Below, one piece after another: positions 44,686 to 51,149 of a stretch of DNA of 51,149 bases (positions are counted from its first letter, which is position 1; each line of letters begins with the position of its first letter). Location of the stretch: assembly GCA_030525705.1 (NCBI GenBank), contig JAUNEE010000004.1, positions 1 to 51,149 of the forward strand. Direction: 5' to 3'. This stretch comes from Moraxella sp. GTDB taxonomy: Bacteria; Pseudomonadota; Gammaproteobacteria; Pseudomonadales; Moraxellaceae. The position numbers and the translations under genes are program-made. Under the pieces are notes generated by a model. That model saw nothing but the letters and a program-made list of their open reading frames with translations. It was not told where the DNA came from and searched no databases.

Positions 44686-45738
44686 ATGCTAATCCGCAAA
44701 CGCAAACTAACCCAAAACCAATCTCGCCAAATCGCCCAAAATAACGAACAAGTGGACGACAGCCTGCTCCATACGGGCGTGATTGTGTCGCATTTTGGCA
44801 AACAGCTTTTGGTACAGCTGACAGCTCTTGCCTCCACGCCCTCAAATACCGATACCACCCCAGAACACCCAACACCCACGCTCGCACCCAAGCTGGGCGA
44901 CATCGTCCGTTGCCACACCCGCACCAATTTGCCGATGATGACGGTTGGCGACACGGTCAAAATCAGCTACACCGCCAATGACGAATTTGGACGCATTGAA
45001 AAACTGGGCGACCGCACCACGCTCATCACTCGCCCCGACCGCTACCACAAGGTCAAGCCTGTTGCCGCCAATGTGGATTTGCTCGTTGTCGTGTTCGCCC
45101 CCTTGCCCAAGCCTGCCACAAGTTTGATTGACCGTTATTTGCTGATTGCTCATCTAAGCCAAGTGCCTGTGCTTTTGGTACTAAACAAAGCGGATTTGAT
45201 AGATGCCGACACCCAAAAAATTTATGATGAATATCAAGCACTTGGCATCAATATGGTGATGACTTCTATCACAAATCCTGATAGCCTTGCTACGCTGACA
45301 CAGCATTTAACGGGCAAACTTGCCATTTTTGCAGGGCAATCAGGCGTTGGAAAATCCAGCATTATCAATCACTTATTACCAGATGCCGAGCAGTCCACCA
45401 ATATGATTTCAGAGATTTCAAAACTTGGACAACACACCACCACCACAAGTCGCTTGCTTGCCTATGACCCCTTTGACTTGGGCAAGGGCGGTGTGATTGA
45501 CACCCCCGGTATCAGAGAATATGGCGTGTGGCATTTATCAAAGGATACGATTTTGGGGGCGTTTTCTGAATTGGCAAGCTATAATGGCGATTGTGCCTTT
45601 CGTGATTGTACCCACGCCCAAAATGCAAAGGGCTGTGCCTTATGGCAAGCGGTAGAAAAAGGCGAAGTTTTGGCAAGGCGAGTGGAAAGTTTGCTTGAAT
45701 TGCAGGCGGAAGCGGGGAGTGTGGCGGGTAAGAAATGA
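44686..45738 (+). CDS. rsgA: Ribosome small subunit-dependent GTPase RsgA
   Basis: A circularly permuted GTPase that releases RbfA and checks 30S subunit maturation. The 350-residue protein has an N-terminal OB fold (TGVIVSHFGKQLLVQL), the permuted GTPase motifs in the order G4 (LNKADLI), G1 (GQSGVGKSSIINHLL) and G3 (DTPGIREYG), and a C-terminal zinc finger: Cys, Cys, His and Cys in CAFRDCTHAQNAKGCAL. The start ATG at 44686 has only a weak ribosome binding site. The gene has the normal base composition of the surrounding core, in contrast to the preceding trio. Confidence 0.94.
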   Translation: MLIRKRKLTQNQSRQIAQNNEQVDDSLLHTGVIVSHFGKQLLVQLTALASTPSNTDTTPEHPTPTLAPKLGDIVRCHTRTNLPMMTVGDTVKISYTANDEFGRIEKLGDRTTLITRPDRYHKVKPVAANVDLLVVVFAPLPKPATSLIDRYLLIAHLSQVPVLLVLNKADLIDADTQKIYDEYQALGINMVMTSITNPDSLATLTQHLTGKLAIFAGQSGVGKSSIINHLLPDAEQSTNMISEISKLGQHTTTTSRLLAYDPFDLGKGGVIDTPGIREYGVWHLSKDTILGAFSELASYNGDCAFRDCTHAQNAKGCALWQAVEKGEVLARRVESLLELQAEAGSVAGKK

Positions 45739-45759
45739 TTTTTTAAAGGATAAATTAAA

Positions 45760-46293
45760 ATGAAATTAACACAAAAATTTAATACCCTAAGCCCAAGCGA
45801 ATATCGTGATGTGATTAAAAATCATCAACGCTATGCCAATTTTAATCCGCTTGGATTATATCGCTCGTTGTTGGAAAATCCCAAATTGGATAATGAAACA
45901 AGATTAGAAATTCTAAATTTTGCCAATCAATATTTTGCCAAGTTTTATGAATTTTTAATTGTGAAAGACATTAACTTATACGCCCAATTATCCAGACTTG
46001 ACAAAGAACCTTTGAGCGAAAGTCAAAAATGGCAATACCGTGAAAGATTAAAAGAACAAGCCAAACAAATTTTAAAAGCCAAAAAAATAAAAAATTGGCG
46101 TGTTGGTATTTATACTAAGTCTGTCCGTATGGTTGGCTATGATGAAGAAAAAGGCGAGTTTATTGACAGAGAAATTATGACCCAAGAAAATTCACAAAAA
46201 TACATTGACCGCACCAAAGTCCGCCATATTAAAGAGCGAAAACATAAAGCCATTCTTATTAAAAATGAAATTGAAAATATGGAAGTTGAATAA
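45760..46293 (+). CDS. AT-rich orphan protein of unknown function
   Basis: The 177-residue protein is strongly basic and predicted mainly helical (about residues 1-80), then has a strand-rich part with NWRVGIYTKSVRMVGYDEE and a final charged helix. I do not recognise it. AAAGGA precedes the ATG. It is AT-rich compared with rsgA and the rhodanese gene, lacks signal or membrane segments, and is followed by a palindromic mini-repeat. It may be an inserted accessory gene. DNA- or RNA-binding would fit its charge, but no motif supports that. Confidence 0.55.
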   Translation: MKLTQKFNTLSPSEYRDVIKNHQRYANFNPLGLYRSLLENPKLDNETRLEILNFANQYFAKFYEFLIVKDINLYAQLSRLDKEPLSESQKWQYRERLKEQAKQILKAKKIKNWRVGIYTKSVRMVGYDEEKGEFIDREIMTQENSQKYIDRTKVRHIKERKHKAILIKNEIENMEVE

Positions 46294-46305
46294 AATGCCC
46301 TAACC

Positions 46306-46330
46306 GTAGGTGTGTGATACACCCCTTACC
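46306..46330. repeat. Palindromic mini-repeat behind the orphan gene
   Basis: GTAGGTGTGTGATACACCCCTTACC: GGTGT pairs with ACACC and the flanks match the GTA(A/G)GG ... CCTTAC frame of the repeat at 44591-44645. It lies just after the AT-rich gene 45760-46293. Confidence 0.6.
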
Positions 46331-46358
46331 GCCCACCAACACCCCAAAACACCAAAAA

Positions 46359-46388
46359 TTCGCAAATTCCCCCAAACTTTGCTATAAT
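46359..46388 (+). promoter_or_regulatory. Extended -10 promoter of the yibN-grxC-secB region
   Basis: TGCTATAAT (46380-46388), a perfect extended -10, with a possible -35 TTCGCA (46359-46364) 18 bases upstream. The 15 bases AACTTTGCTATAATA are identical to the promoter at 9243-9257. Confidence 0.65.
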
Positions 46389-46429
46389 AGCCGATTTTAT
46401 ACCACACAACACAACATTGGGAGCGAGTC

Positions 46430-46846
46430 GTGCAACGCTTTTTTGAATTTATGGGCAATCACCCCTTTTTGTTTGGTTTGTTATTTGCCCTCATCATTCT
46501 GTTTTTTTTAGTAGAAAACAAACGCAGCGGCAAAAAAATCGCCCCAAGCGAGCTTGGCTTACTGGTGAACAATCAAAACGCCCAAATCATCGACATTCGC
46601 CCAAAAGCGAAGTTCGAAACAGGCTACATTCAAGGCAGCAGAAACATTCCTTTTACGGAATTTCAAGCCAACCTAAATGAACTAAAAGCCGCCACCACAC
46701 CGCTCATCATCGTCTGTGACATCGGACTACAAGCCAGTGCTGCCGTGGCTTTGCTTGGCAAAGACAACGTCTATCGCCTTGAAGGAGGCGTCACCAACTG
46801 GCAAGCCAGCGGTATGCCTCTTGTGGGTGCAAAAAAGAACAAATAA
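46430..46846 (+). CDS. yibN: Membrane-anchored rhodanese-like protein (YibN type)
   Basis: The 138-residue protein has one N-terminal membrane segment (about residues 11-28, HPFLFGLLFALIILFFLVE). A single rhodanese domain follows: QIIDIRPKAKFETGYIQGSRNIP and the active-site loop VCDIGLQASAA with Cys 96. It probably handles sulfane sulfur or protein thiols at the inner membrane face. The start is a GTG at 46430 with GGGAG upstream. Synteny with grxC and secB behind it is the standard gammaproteobacterial yibN-grxC-secB arrangement. A terminator separates it from grxC. Confidence 0.88.
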   Translation: MQRFFEFMGNHPFLFGLLFALIILFFLVENKRSGKKIAPSELGLLVNNQNAQIIDIRPKAKFETGYIQGSRNIPFTEFQANLNELKAATTPLIIVCDIGLQASAAVALLGKDNVYRLEGGVTNWQASGMPLVGAKKNK

Positions 46847-46863
46847 CCCATTTGAGTGACTTG

Positions 46864-46887
46864 GCGGAGCATCAGCTCCGCTTTTTT
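46864..46887 (+). terminator. Intrinsic terminator of yibN
   Basis: GCGGAGC, loop ATCA, GCTCCGC and six Ts; it lies 17 bases after the yibN stop. Confidence 0.92.
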
Positions 46888-46962
46888 ATTACCCTCTTGG
46901 CTTGAAAAATCGCCCGCCCAACCCCATTAAATTTCCATCATTAACCTTAAAAAGGAAATCCC

Positions 46963-47232
46963 ATGAGTAACATTCAAGCTACCATCTATCACAAGCCCAC
47001 CTGCCCTTACTGCATTGCCGCAAAAGAGCTTTTAACCCAAAAAGGTGTCGCATTTGAAGCATTTAACGTCTTAGAAATGAACGAGGGAGAGCTGGCAGAA
47101 TTGGCAGTACGCACCAAAAACCACCGCACTGTGCCACGCATTTTTATCGGTGAAAAATTCATCGGTGGCTATGACAACCTATCCGCTCTAAACCGCTCAG
47201 GCGAGCTGGACGAACTGTTAAAAAACGCCTAA
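46963..47232 (+). CDS. grxC: Glutaredoxin 3 GrxC
   Basis: A small GSH-dependent thiol reductase. The 89-residue protein has the CPYC active site (Cys 14 and 17, HKPTCPYCIAAKELL), the cis-Pro stretch HRTVPRIFIGEKFIGGYDNL and full family length. AAAAAGGAA precedes the ATG. It lies between yibN and secB in the same direction and likely supplies reducing power for cytosolic enzymes. Confidence 0.93.
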   Translation: MSNIQATIYHKPTCPYCIAAKELLTQKGVAFEAFNVLEMNEGELAELAVRTKNHRTVPRIFIGEKFIGGYDNLSALNRSGELDELLKNA

Positions 47233-47351
47233 ACTCATGCTTAGCACCACCCATCATGCTTATTTTTTATGCAAACAGCCGATTTTTCCCCACGAAAGCG
47301 GATTTTTGGCGAGCAAATGGGCAATTTTCGGGTGATTTTTTCGCAAAAAAG

Positions 47352-47360
47352 TGTTACAAT
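47352..47360 (+). promoter_or_regulatory. Candidate extended -10 promoter of secB
   Basis: TGTTACAAT: TG, one base, TACAAT. It lies about 75 bases before secB, after grxC. A stretch of palindrome AGCATATGCT lies between it and the gene. Confidence 0.4.
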
Positions 47361-47434
47361 CATCTACATAAACTTAGCATATGCTCACTTATGCAACAAT
47401 AATAAACATGATATTTTTTTAATCGGAGTACATC

Positions 47435-47872
47435 ATGTCAGACGAAAGCCTACAACCACAATTAGGTCTCGAGCGTATTTACGTCAAAGATTTGTCTTTT
47501 GAAGTGCCAACCGCTGAAGTTTTTACGCGTGAATGGCAGCCAGAGCTAGACATTAACCTGTCTACCACCACCAACGACCTTGACGAAGACCACAAAGAAA
47601 TCGTTCTCACTGTCAATGTCACCGCTAATAACAGTGGCTCTGTAGCGTTTGTCGCTGAAGTACAGCAAGCAGGTATTTTCTTACTTAAGAACATTCCAGA
47701 AGCTGACCTACCCCATCTACTAAACGCCTACTGCCCGAACATTCTATTCCCTTATGCCCGTGAGGTAATTAGTGATGTGATTACCCGTGGTAGCTTCCCA
47801 CAGTTGCTACTTGCTCCTGTGAATTTCGAGCAAGCCTACCTACAAAGCCAGCAAGCAGGCGAACAAGCTTAA
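47435..47872 (+). CDS. secB: Protein-export chaperone SecB
   Basis: A tetrameric cytosolic chaperone that keeps precursors unfolded and delivers them to SecA. The 145-residue protein has the family signatures: [16 protein letters not shown] at the N terminus, [42 protein letters not shown] and [19 protein letters not shown] precedes the ATG. A terminator lies shortly behind the stop. Confidence 0.96.
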   Translation: MSDESLQPQLGLERIYVKDLSFEVPTAEVFTREWQPELDINLSTTTNDLDEDHKEIVLTVNVTANNSGSVAFVAEVQQAGIFLLKNIPEADLPHLLNAYCPNILFPYAREVISDVITRGSFPQLLLAPVNFEQAYLQSQQAGEQA

Positions 47873-47885
47873 GTGTCTCTTACCT

Positions 47886-47913
47886 AAAAGCCAGCCTCTG
47901 TGTTGGCTTTTTT
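47886..47913 (+). terminator. Intrinsic terminator of secB
   Basis: AAAGCCA pairs with TGGCTTT across a 10-base loop and is followed by more Ts. Confidence 0.85.
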
Positions 47914-48021
47914 ATTGCTTGCATTTTAAACATAATCACGCATTTTTTGGTTTTAACCCTGCCTTTGCACCAAGCCTATAATCCATGCAAACTTGACAAC
48001 CAAAACCCAATAAAAGCAAAC

Positions 48022-48050
48022 TTGATTTATACAAAAAAATCCCCTAAGAT
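48022..48050 (+). promoter_or_regulatory. Candidate dut promoter
   Basis: TTGATT (48022-48027), 17-base spacer, TAAGAT (48045-48050), 44 bases before the dut start. The elements are moderate matches. Confidence 0.4.
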
Positions 48051-48093
48051 AAAGAATTATTTGTTTTTTATTTTATGAGATTCTTGTCAAGCC

Positions 48094-48555
48094 ATGAATG
48101 TTCAAGTCAAAATTCTAAATCCCAAAATCGATCAAGACCCGAATTTCCCCCTCCCAACACGTGCCACAGACGGCTCGGCAGGGATTGATTTACGGGCATG
48201 TATCGATGAGCCTTTGACCATCAAAGCGGGACAGACGGTACTGGTTGGCACAGGGCTATCCATTTATATTGCCGACCCGAATTTTGCAGGGCTGATTTTA
48301 CCCCGTTCTGGGCTTGGACATAAGCACGGCATCGTACTGGGTAACTTGGTTGGCTTGATTGACAGTGATTATCAAGGTGAACTTATGGTCTCAGTATGGA
48401 ACAGAAGTGACACCGACTTTACCTTAAATCCTGCCGAACGCATGGCACAGTATGTCGTTGTACCTGTGGCCCGCCCAAGCTTCGAGCTAGTGACAGAATT
48501 TAGTGATGTCAGCGACCGCGGTGTTGGTGGCTTTGGGCATTCTGGGCGTCAGTAG
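48094..48555 (+). CDS. dut: Deoxyuridine triphosphatase Dut
   Basis: Hydrolyses dUTP to dUMP, keeping uracil out of DNA. The 153-residue protein has all five trimeric dUTPase motifs in order: [45 protein letters not shown] and the P-loop-like [11 protein letters not shown] at the C terminus. The stop TAG shares its G with the GTG start of the following algC-like gene. dut-algC-argB is the familiar pseudomonad order. Confidence 0.96.
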   Translation: MNVQVKILNPKIDQDPNFPLPTRATDGSAGIDLRACIDEPLTIKAGQTVLVGTGLSIYIADPNFAGLILPRSGLGHKHGIVLGNLVGLIDSDYQGELMVSVWNRSDTDFTLNPAERMAQYVVVPVARPSFELVTEFSDVSDRGVGGFGHSGRQ

Positions 48556-50105
48556 TGCAAAAGACCACTTTCACCGCCCAAAAATCCCTCTTTCGTGCGT
48601 ATGACATCAGAGGGGCGGCGGCACTTTTTTCCCCAGCATTCATCACACGTTTGGCGCACTGTTTGACGGAACACTATAAAAACCAAGGCGGCGGGCGGCT
48701 TATCATCGCTCATGATGCACGGCAGGACAGCGGTCGCATTGCCCATATTTTTGCTGATATTGCCACCGCTTATAAGCTTGACGTTGTTTGGCTTGGGCTG
48801 GGCAGCACGCCTTTAATGGCTTATACCGCCAAATGTCATGATGGGCATGGCATTATCATCACTGCCAGTCACTCCCCCAAAGACATTTTGGGCATAAAAT
48901 GGCTAACGCACAACCAATCCCCCACCAGCGATGAGATTTTGGCATTATATCAAACCGTGGCAAATGACGAAAACCGCCAGACCACCCCTCTAAAAAACCC
49001 AAGCTTTAACAGCCCAAGCACCAGACATACCGCTCAGAACGCTTATGCCCACGCTATCCTATCTGCCTATCACAGTAAAAAAACGTGGTCACTGGTCGTT
49101 GACTGCCTAAACGGTGTAACAGGCGAGCTGGCACGTGCCATCTTCTCTCCGCTGTGTCATCAGCTGATTTTATTAAATGATACCCCGAACGGCACATTCC
49201 CAAAAGGCAACCCCGACCCCTCAGAACCACATCGTTTGGCTGAGCTATGTGCCGCTGTAAAAAAAGAAAAAGCCGACTTGGGTCTGGCATTCGATGGTGA
49301 TGGCGACCGCTTGGCGGTGGTGGACAGCACGGGAAGACAGCTGCCGTTCGATGAGCTGATTTATTGGCTTGCTCAGAGTGCCAAAACCCCCGACACGCCT
49401 GATGACGCCACGTTTGGAACAAAACACCATCCCATGCCTAATGCCTCCTTGTCCAGAAAAAAAATCCTGTTCGATGTCAAATGCAGTCATCTTCTGCCAA
49501 AGCTTCTAAAAAAAGACGATTTCACCTGCGTCATGACGAAAACAGGCAGTAGTCATCTTCGTCAAGCCCTAGATGGCGAGCATAAAGACGCCGTTTTTGC
49601 AGGGGAGCTGTCTGGGCATTTCGTGTTCAATGACAACAAAGCTCTTGCCCATGATGATGGCATTTATGCGGCGGTGCGGCTATTGTCTTGGCTCTCGGTG
49701 CGTCCGCCTTTGGTTGTGTTAAGCCAAACACTCCCAAAAGCCATCGCCACGCCTGACCTTTATGTCAGTCTACCCACGCACCTTAACAGCCCCAAATTTT
49801 TTATGAATTTATTTAGCAATCACATAAAAAAAGTGCTAGAACACAACCCAAATCTGATGATGCCCTCGTTTATCGATGGGGTGCGTATGGATTTTGAGTC
49901 AGGCTTTGGGCTGGTGCGTGCCTCGAACACCAGCGACCAGCTCACCGTCAGACTGGCCGCCGACAGCAACAAGGAGTTCTCCAGACTGGTGACGCTGTTA
50001 TGCGAATTTATCTCCAGCATAAAAGACACCACCCTGCCTGCGGACGCTTTGGCGGACTTTTCCAATGCCCTAAAGCACACCCTACACCGATACCAAACCC
50101 CCTAA
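48555..50105 (+). CDS. algC: Phosphomannomutase/phosphoglucomutase (AlgC/ManB family)
   Basis: Interconverts hexose 6-phosphate and 1-phosphate for lipopolysaccharide or exopolysaccharide precursors. The 516-residue protein has FRAYDIRG, the active-site serine loop IITASHSPKD (Ser 105), the metal loop AFDGDGDRLAVVD, a GELSGHF sugar-binding loop and the phosphate-binding C-terminal domain (FGLVRASNTSDQLTVR). Two details are unusual: the loop reads S-H-S-P where relatives nearly always have S-H-N-P, and the following residues are KDILG in place of PxYNG. It is slightly longer than usual. It starts at a GTG that overlaps the dut stop by one base. Confidence 0.87.
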   Translation: MQKTTFTAQKSLFRAYDIRGAAALFSPAFITRLAHCLTEHYKNQGGGRLIIAHDARQDSGRIAHIFADIATAYKLDVVWLGLGSTPLMAYTAKCHDGHGIIITASHSPKDILGIKWLTHNQSPTSDEILALYQTVANDENRQTTPLKNPSFNSPSTRHTAQNAYAHAILSAYHSKKTWSLVVDCLNGVTGELARAIFSPLCHQLILLNDTPNGTFPKGNPDPSEPHRLAELCAAVKKEKADLGLAFDGDGDRLAVVDSTGRQLPFDELIYWLAQSAKTPDTPDDATFGTKHHPMPNASLSRKKILFDVKCSHLLPKLLKKDDFTCVMTKTGSSHLRQALDGEHKDAVFAGELSGHFVFNDNKALAHDDGIYAAVRLLSWLSVRPPLVVLSQTLPKAIATPDLYVSLPTHLNSPKFFMNLFSNHIKKVLEHNPNLMMPSFIDGVRMDFESGFGLVRASNTSDQLTVRLAADSNKEFSRLVTLLCEFISSIKDTTLPADALADFSNALKHTLHRYQTP

Positions 50106-50132
50106 CCCACCTTGCCAAAATAAGGAGCGTTT

Positions 50133-50948
50133 ATGAAACATGGCAAACACTTAGACTTAGAAAATCACCCACTGATTGTCATCAAATACGGTGGCAATGC
50201 CATGGTTGATGAGGCACGTCAGCAGGCTTTCGCCAAAGACGTGGTCGCCCTTTGGCAGGCGGGCATGAAAGTAGTGGTGGTGCATGGGGGTGGCCCGCAG
50301 GTCGATGAATTGCTTGAGAAAATCAACCACCCCTCACAGCGGATTGATGGTATGCGAGTCACGGACGCTGTTACGTTGCAGATTGCCGAAATGGTGCTAA
50401 CAGGCGGTGTCGGAAAGGCGTTGGTAAACCACATTCACCAAGCAGGCGGACTCGCCGTGGGCTTAAATGGTAAAGATGGGCAGCTACTTATCGCCCACAA
50501 ACTTACCGCAGAGGTCGACCTTGGCTTTGTTGGGCAAATAGACAGCGTGAACCCAAACGTACTCTTTAGCTTACTGGAGGCAGGTTTTATTCCTGTTATC
50601 GCCCCCATCGCAGGCAGTACGGACGGCACAAGCTACAACATCAATGCCGACCTTGCCGCAGGAGCGATTGCCAAAGCTCTAAACGCAGATGAGTTTTTAC
50701 TACTTAGTAATATCGATGGCGTTCTTGATAAAAATGGCGTTCTTTTAAGTGAACTTAGCACAGCCGACATTGACGCCCTAATAAAAGACGGGACAATTTA
50801 TGGCGGTATGATACCCAAGCTGGCAGGTGCGGTGGAAGCCATCAATGCTGGGCTTGATAGCGTCACCATCTTAAACGGCATGAAAGATAATGCCTGCAGT
50901 CAAAAACTCTCGGGTGCTAACATCGGCACACGCATTAGCAGGCACTAA
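50133..50948 (+). CDS. argB: Acetylglutamate kinase ArgB
   Basis: Phosphorylates N-acetylglutamate in arginine biosynthesis. The 271-residue protein has IKYGGNAM (ATP-binding lysine and glycines), VVVHGGGPQVDELLEK, GLNGKDGQLL and YNINADLAAGAIAKAL, which bind substrate and ATP, and YGGMIPKLAGAVEA near the C terminus. AAGGAG lies before the ATG. It is somewhat short because the arginine-binding N-terminal helix is absent, which suggests it lacks classic feedback inhibition by arginine. It converges with the ArsC-like gene after a 16-base gap. Confidence 0.93.
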   Translation: MKHGKHLDLENHPLIVIKYGGNAMVDEARQQAFAKDVVALWQAGMKVVVVHGGGPQVDELLEKINHPSQRIDGMRVTDAVTLQIAEMVLTGGVGKALVNHIHQAGGLAVGLNGKDGQLLIAHKLTAEVDLGFVGQIDSVNPNVLFSLLEAGFIPVIAPIAGSTDGTSYNINADLAAGAIAKALNADEFLLLSNIDGVLDKNGVLLSELSTADIDALIKDGTIYGGMIPKLAGAVEAINAGLDSVTILNGMKDNACSQKLSGANIGTRISRH

Positions 50949-50964
50949 AATCACCAAAATAAAA

Positions 50965-51149
50965 TTACACTACCTCAAAAGCCTCAGCATATAACGCCTC
51001 ATCAAAGCCAATGAGCGTCACTGGCTTGCCTTGATAGTCGCCCGTGATGATGGGGCGTTTTAGCATACTTAGATTGTCTTTGATAAGCAAATATAACGCC
51101 TGAATATCGCTGGCATTTTTAGTCGCTATCGCCGTGGTTAGGGCGGTGG
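50965..51149 (-). CDS. ArsC/Spx-family protein, C-terminal part (runs off the window)
   Basis: The last 60 codons of a minus-strand frame that continues past the right edge. The protein ends NLSMLKRPIITGDYQGK then VTLIGFDEALYAEAFEV and a stop. This matches the end of YffB/ArsC-like thioredoxin-fold proteins, which carry a LxKRP stretch (Arg-Pro) and a GFxExxY motif near the C terminus. The N-terminal Cys cannot be seen. Arsenate reductase proper and the Spx-like YffB group cannot be told apart from this part. Confidence 0.75.
   Translation of the reverse strand, partial: TALTTAIATKNASDIQALYLLIKDNLSMLKRPIITGDYQGKPVTLIGFDEALYAEAFEVV

Noticed and set aside
47269..47502. Open frame of 77 codons starting before secB and overlapping its first part in another frame
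   Set aside because: It lacks a ribosome binding site and protein-like composition, and overlaps the well-supported secB start.
1..51149. Neisseria-type DNA uptake sequences, CRISPR arrays, insertion sequences, prophage and rRNA/tRNA genes
   Set aside because: None was recognised on either strand; the reading was by eye, so short degenerate copies could be missed.

Overview
This window looks like a chromosome segment of a Moraxella-type gammaproteobacterium (Moraxellaceae). That call rests on gene content and gene neighbourhoods (recC-recB, dnaE-trmJ, rodA/rlpA, yibN-grxC-secB, dut-algC-argB) and on a moderate base composition with distinctly AT-richer inserts. It is an inference; no rRNA or species marker is present. 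I see no prophage, insertion sequence, CRISPR array, tRNA or rRNA. Nearly all of the sequence is ordinary housekeeping chromosome.

Layout. 1-9186: the N-terminal end of an RluA-like pseudouridine synthase, rluB, then recB and recC convergent with rluB. 9342-15186: two unrecognised proteins, dnaE and trmJ. 15187-17933: a dispersed repeat, a small secreted protein, cysE and convergent serC. 17965-22789 (minus): a possible DNA polymerase III psi protein, an M48 metalloprotease, LemA and an M15-type peptidase. 23017-27817: a cell-wall block of rodA, rlpA, a membrane-anchored C13 (legumain-like) peptidase and an NlpD-like lipoprotein without zinc ligands. 27814-30609 (minus): the thiamin-precursor ABC transporter thiX-thiY-thiZ, with a TPP riboswitch placed between thiX and thiYZ. 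30698-35129: a DUF1275 membrane protein, fabI, folE, a bestrophin-like channel and a serine esterase. 35251-40695: a YpfJ-like zinc protease, an AT-rich pair that includes a DUF815 ATPase, a WG-repeat protein and L-serine dehydratase. 40758-46293: a DUF4377-like lipoprotein, phoH-ybeY, a trio of small AT-rich genes resembling immunity proteins, rsgA and an orphan. 46430-50948: yibN-grxC-secB and dut-algC-argB, ending in a partial ArsC/Spx-family gene.

The points most worth a second look are in the non-coding DNA. A dispersed intergenic repeat of about 60-93 bp occurs three times, and two copies bracket folE. Short palindromic repeats sit at the borders of the AT-rich gene inserts. The TPP riboswitch has a clear terminator platform but leaves the permease gene upstream of it. 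Nested inverted repeats surround the rlpA promoter, and a perfect 10-bp hairpin lies in its leader. Among proteins, the unusual ones are the zinc-less NlpD-like factor, the membrane C13 peptidase, a miniature solute-binding-like protein and a candidate divergent psi subunit.

Functionally the window supplies DNA repair and replication (RecBC, DnaE, Dut), rRNA/tRNA maturation (RluB, TrmJ, YbeY, RsgA), envelope growth (RodA, RlpA, NlpD-like, M15), cofactor supply (FolE, thiamin precursor uptake), serine/cysteine/arginine metabolism (SerC, CysE, SdaA, ArgB) and protein export (SecB).
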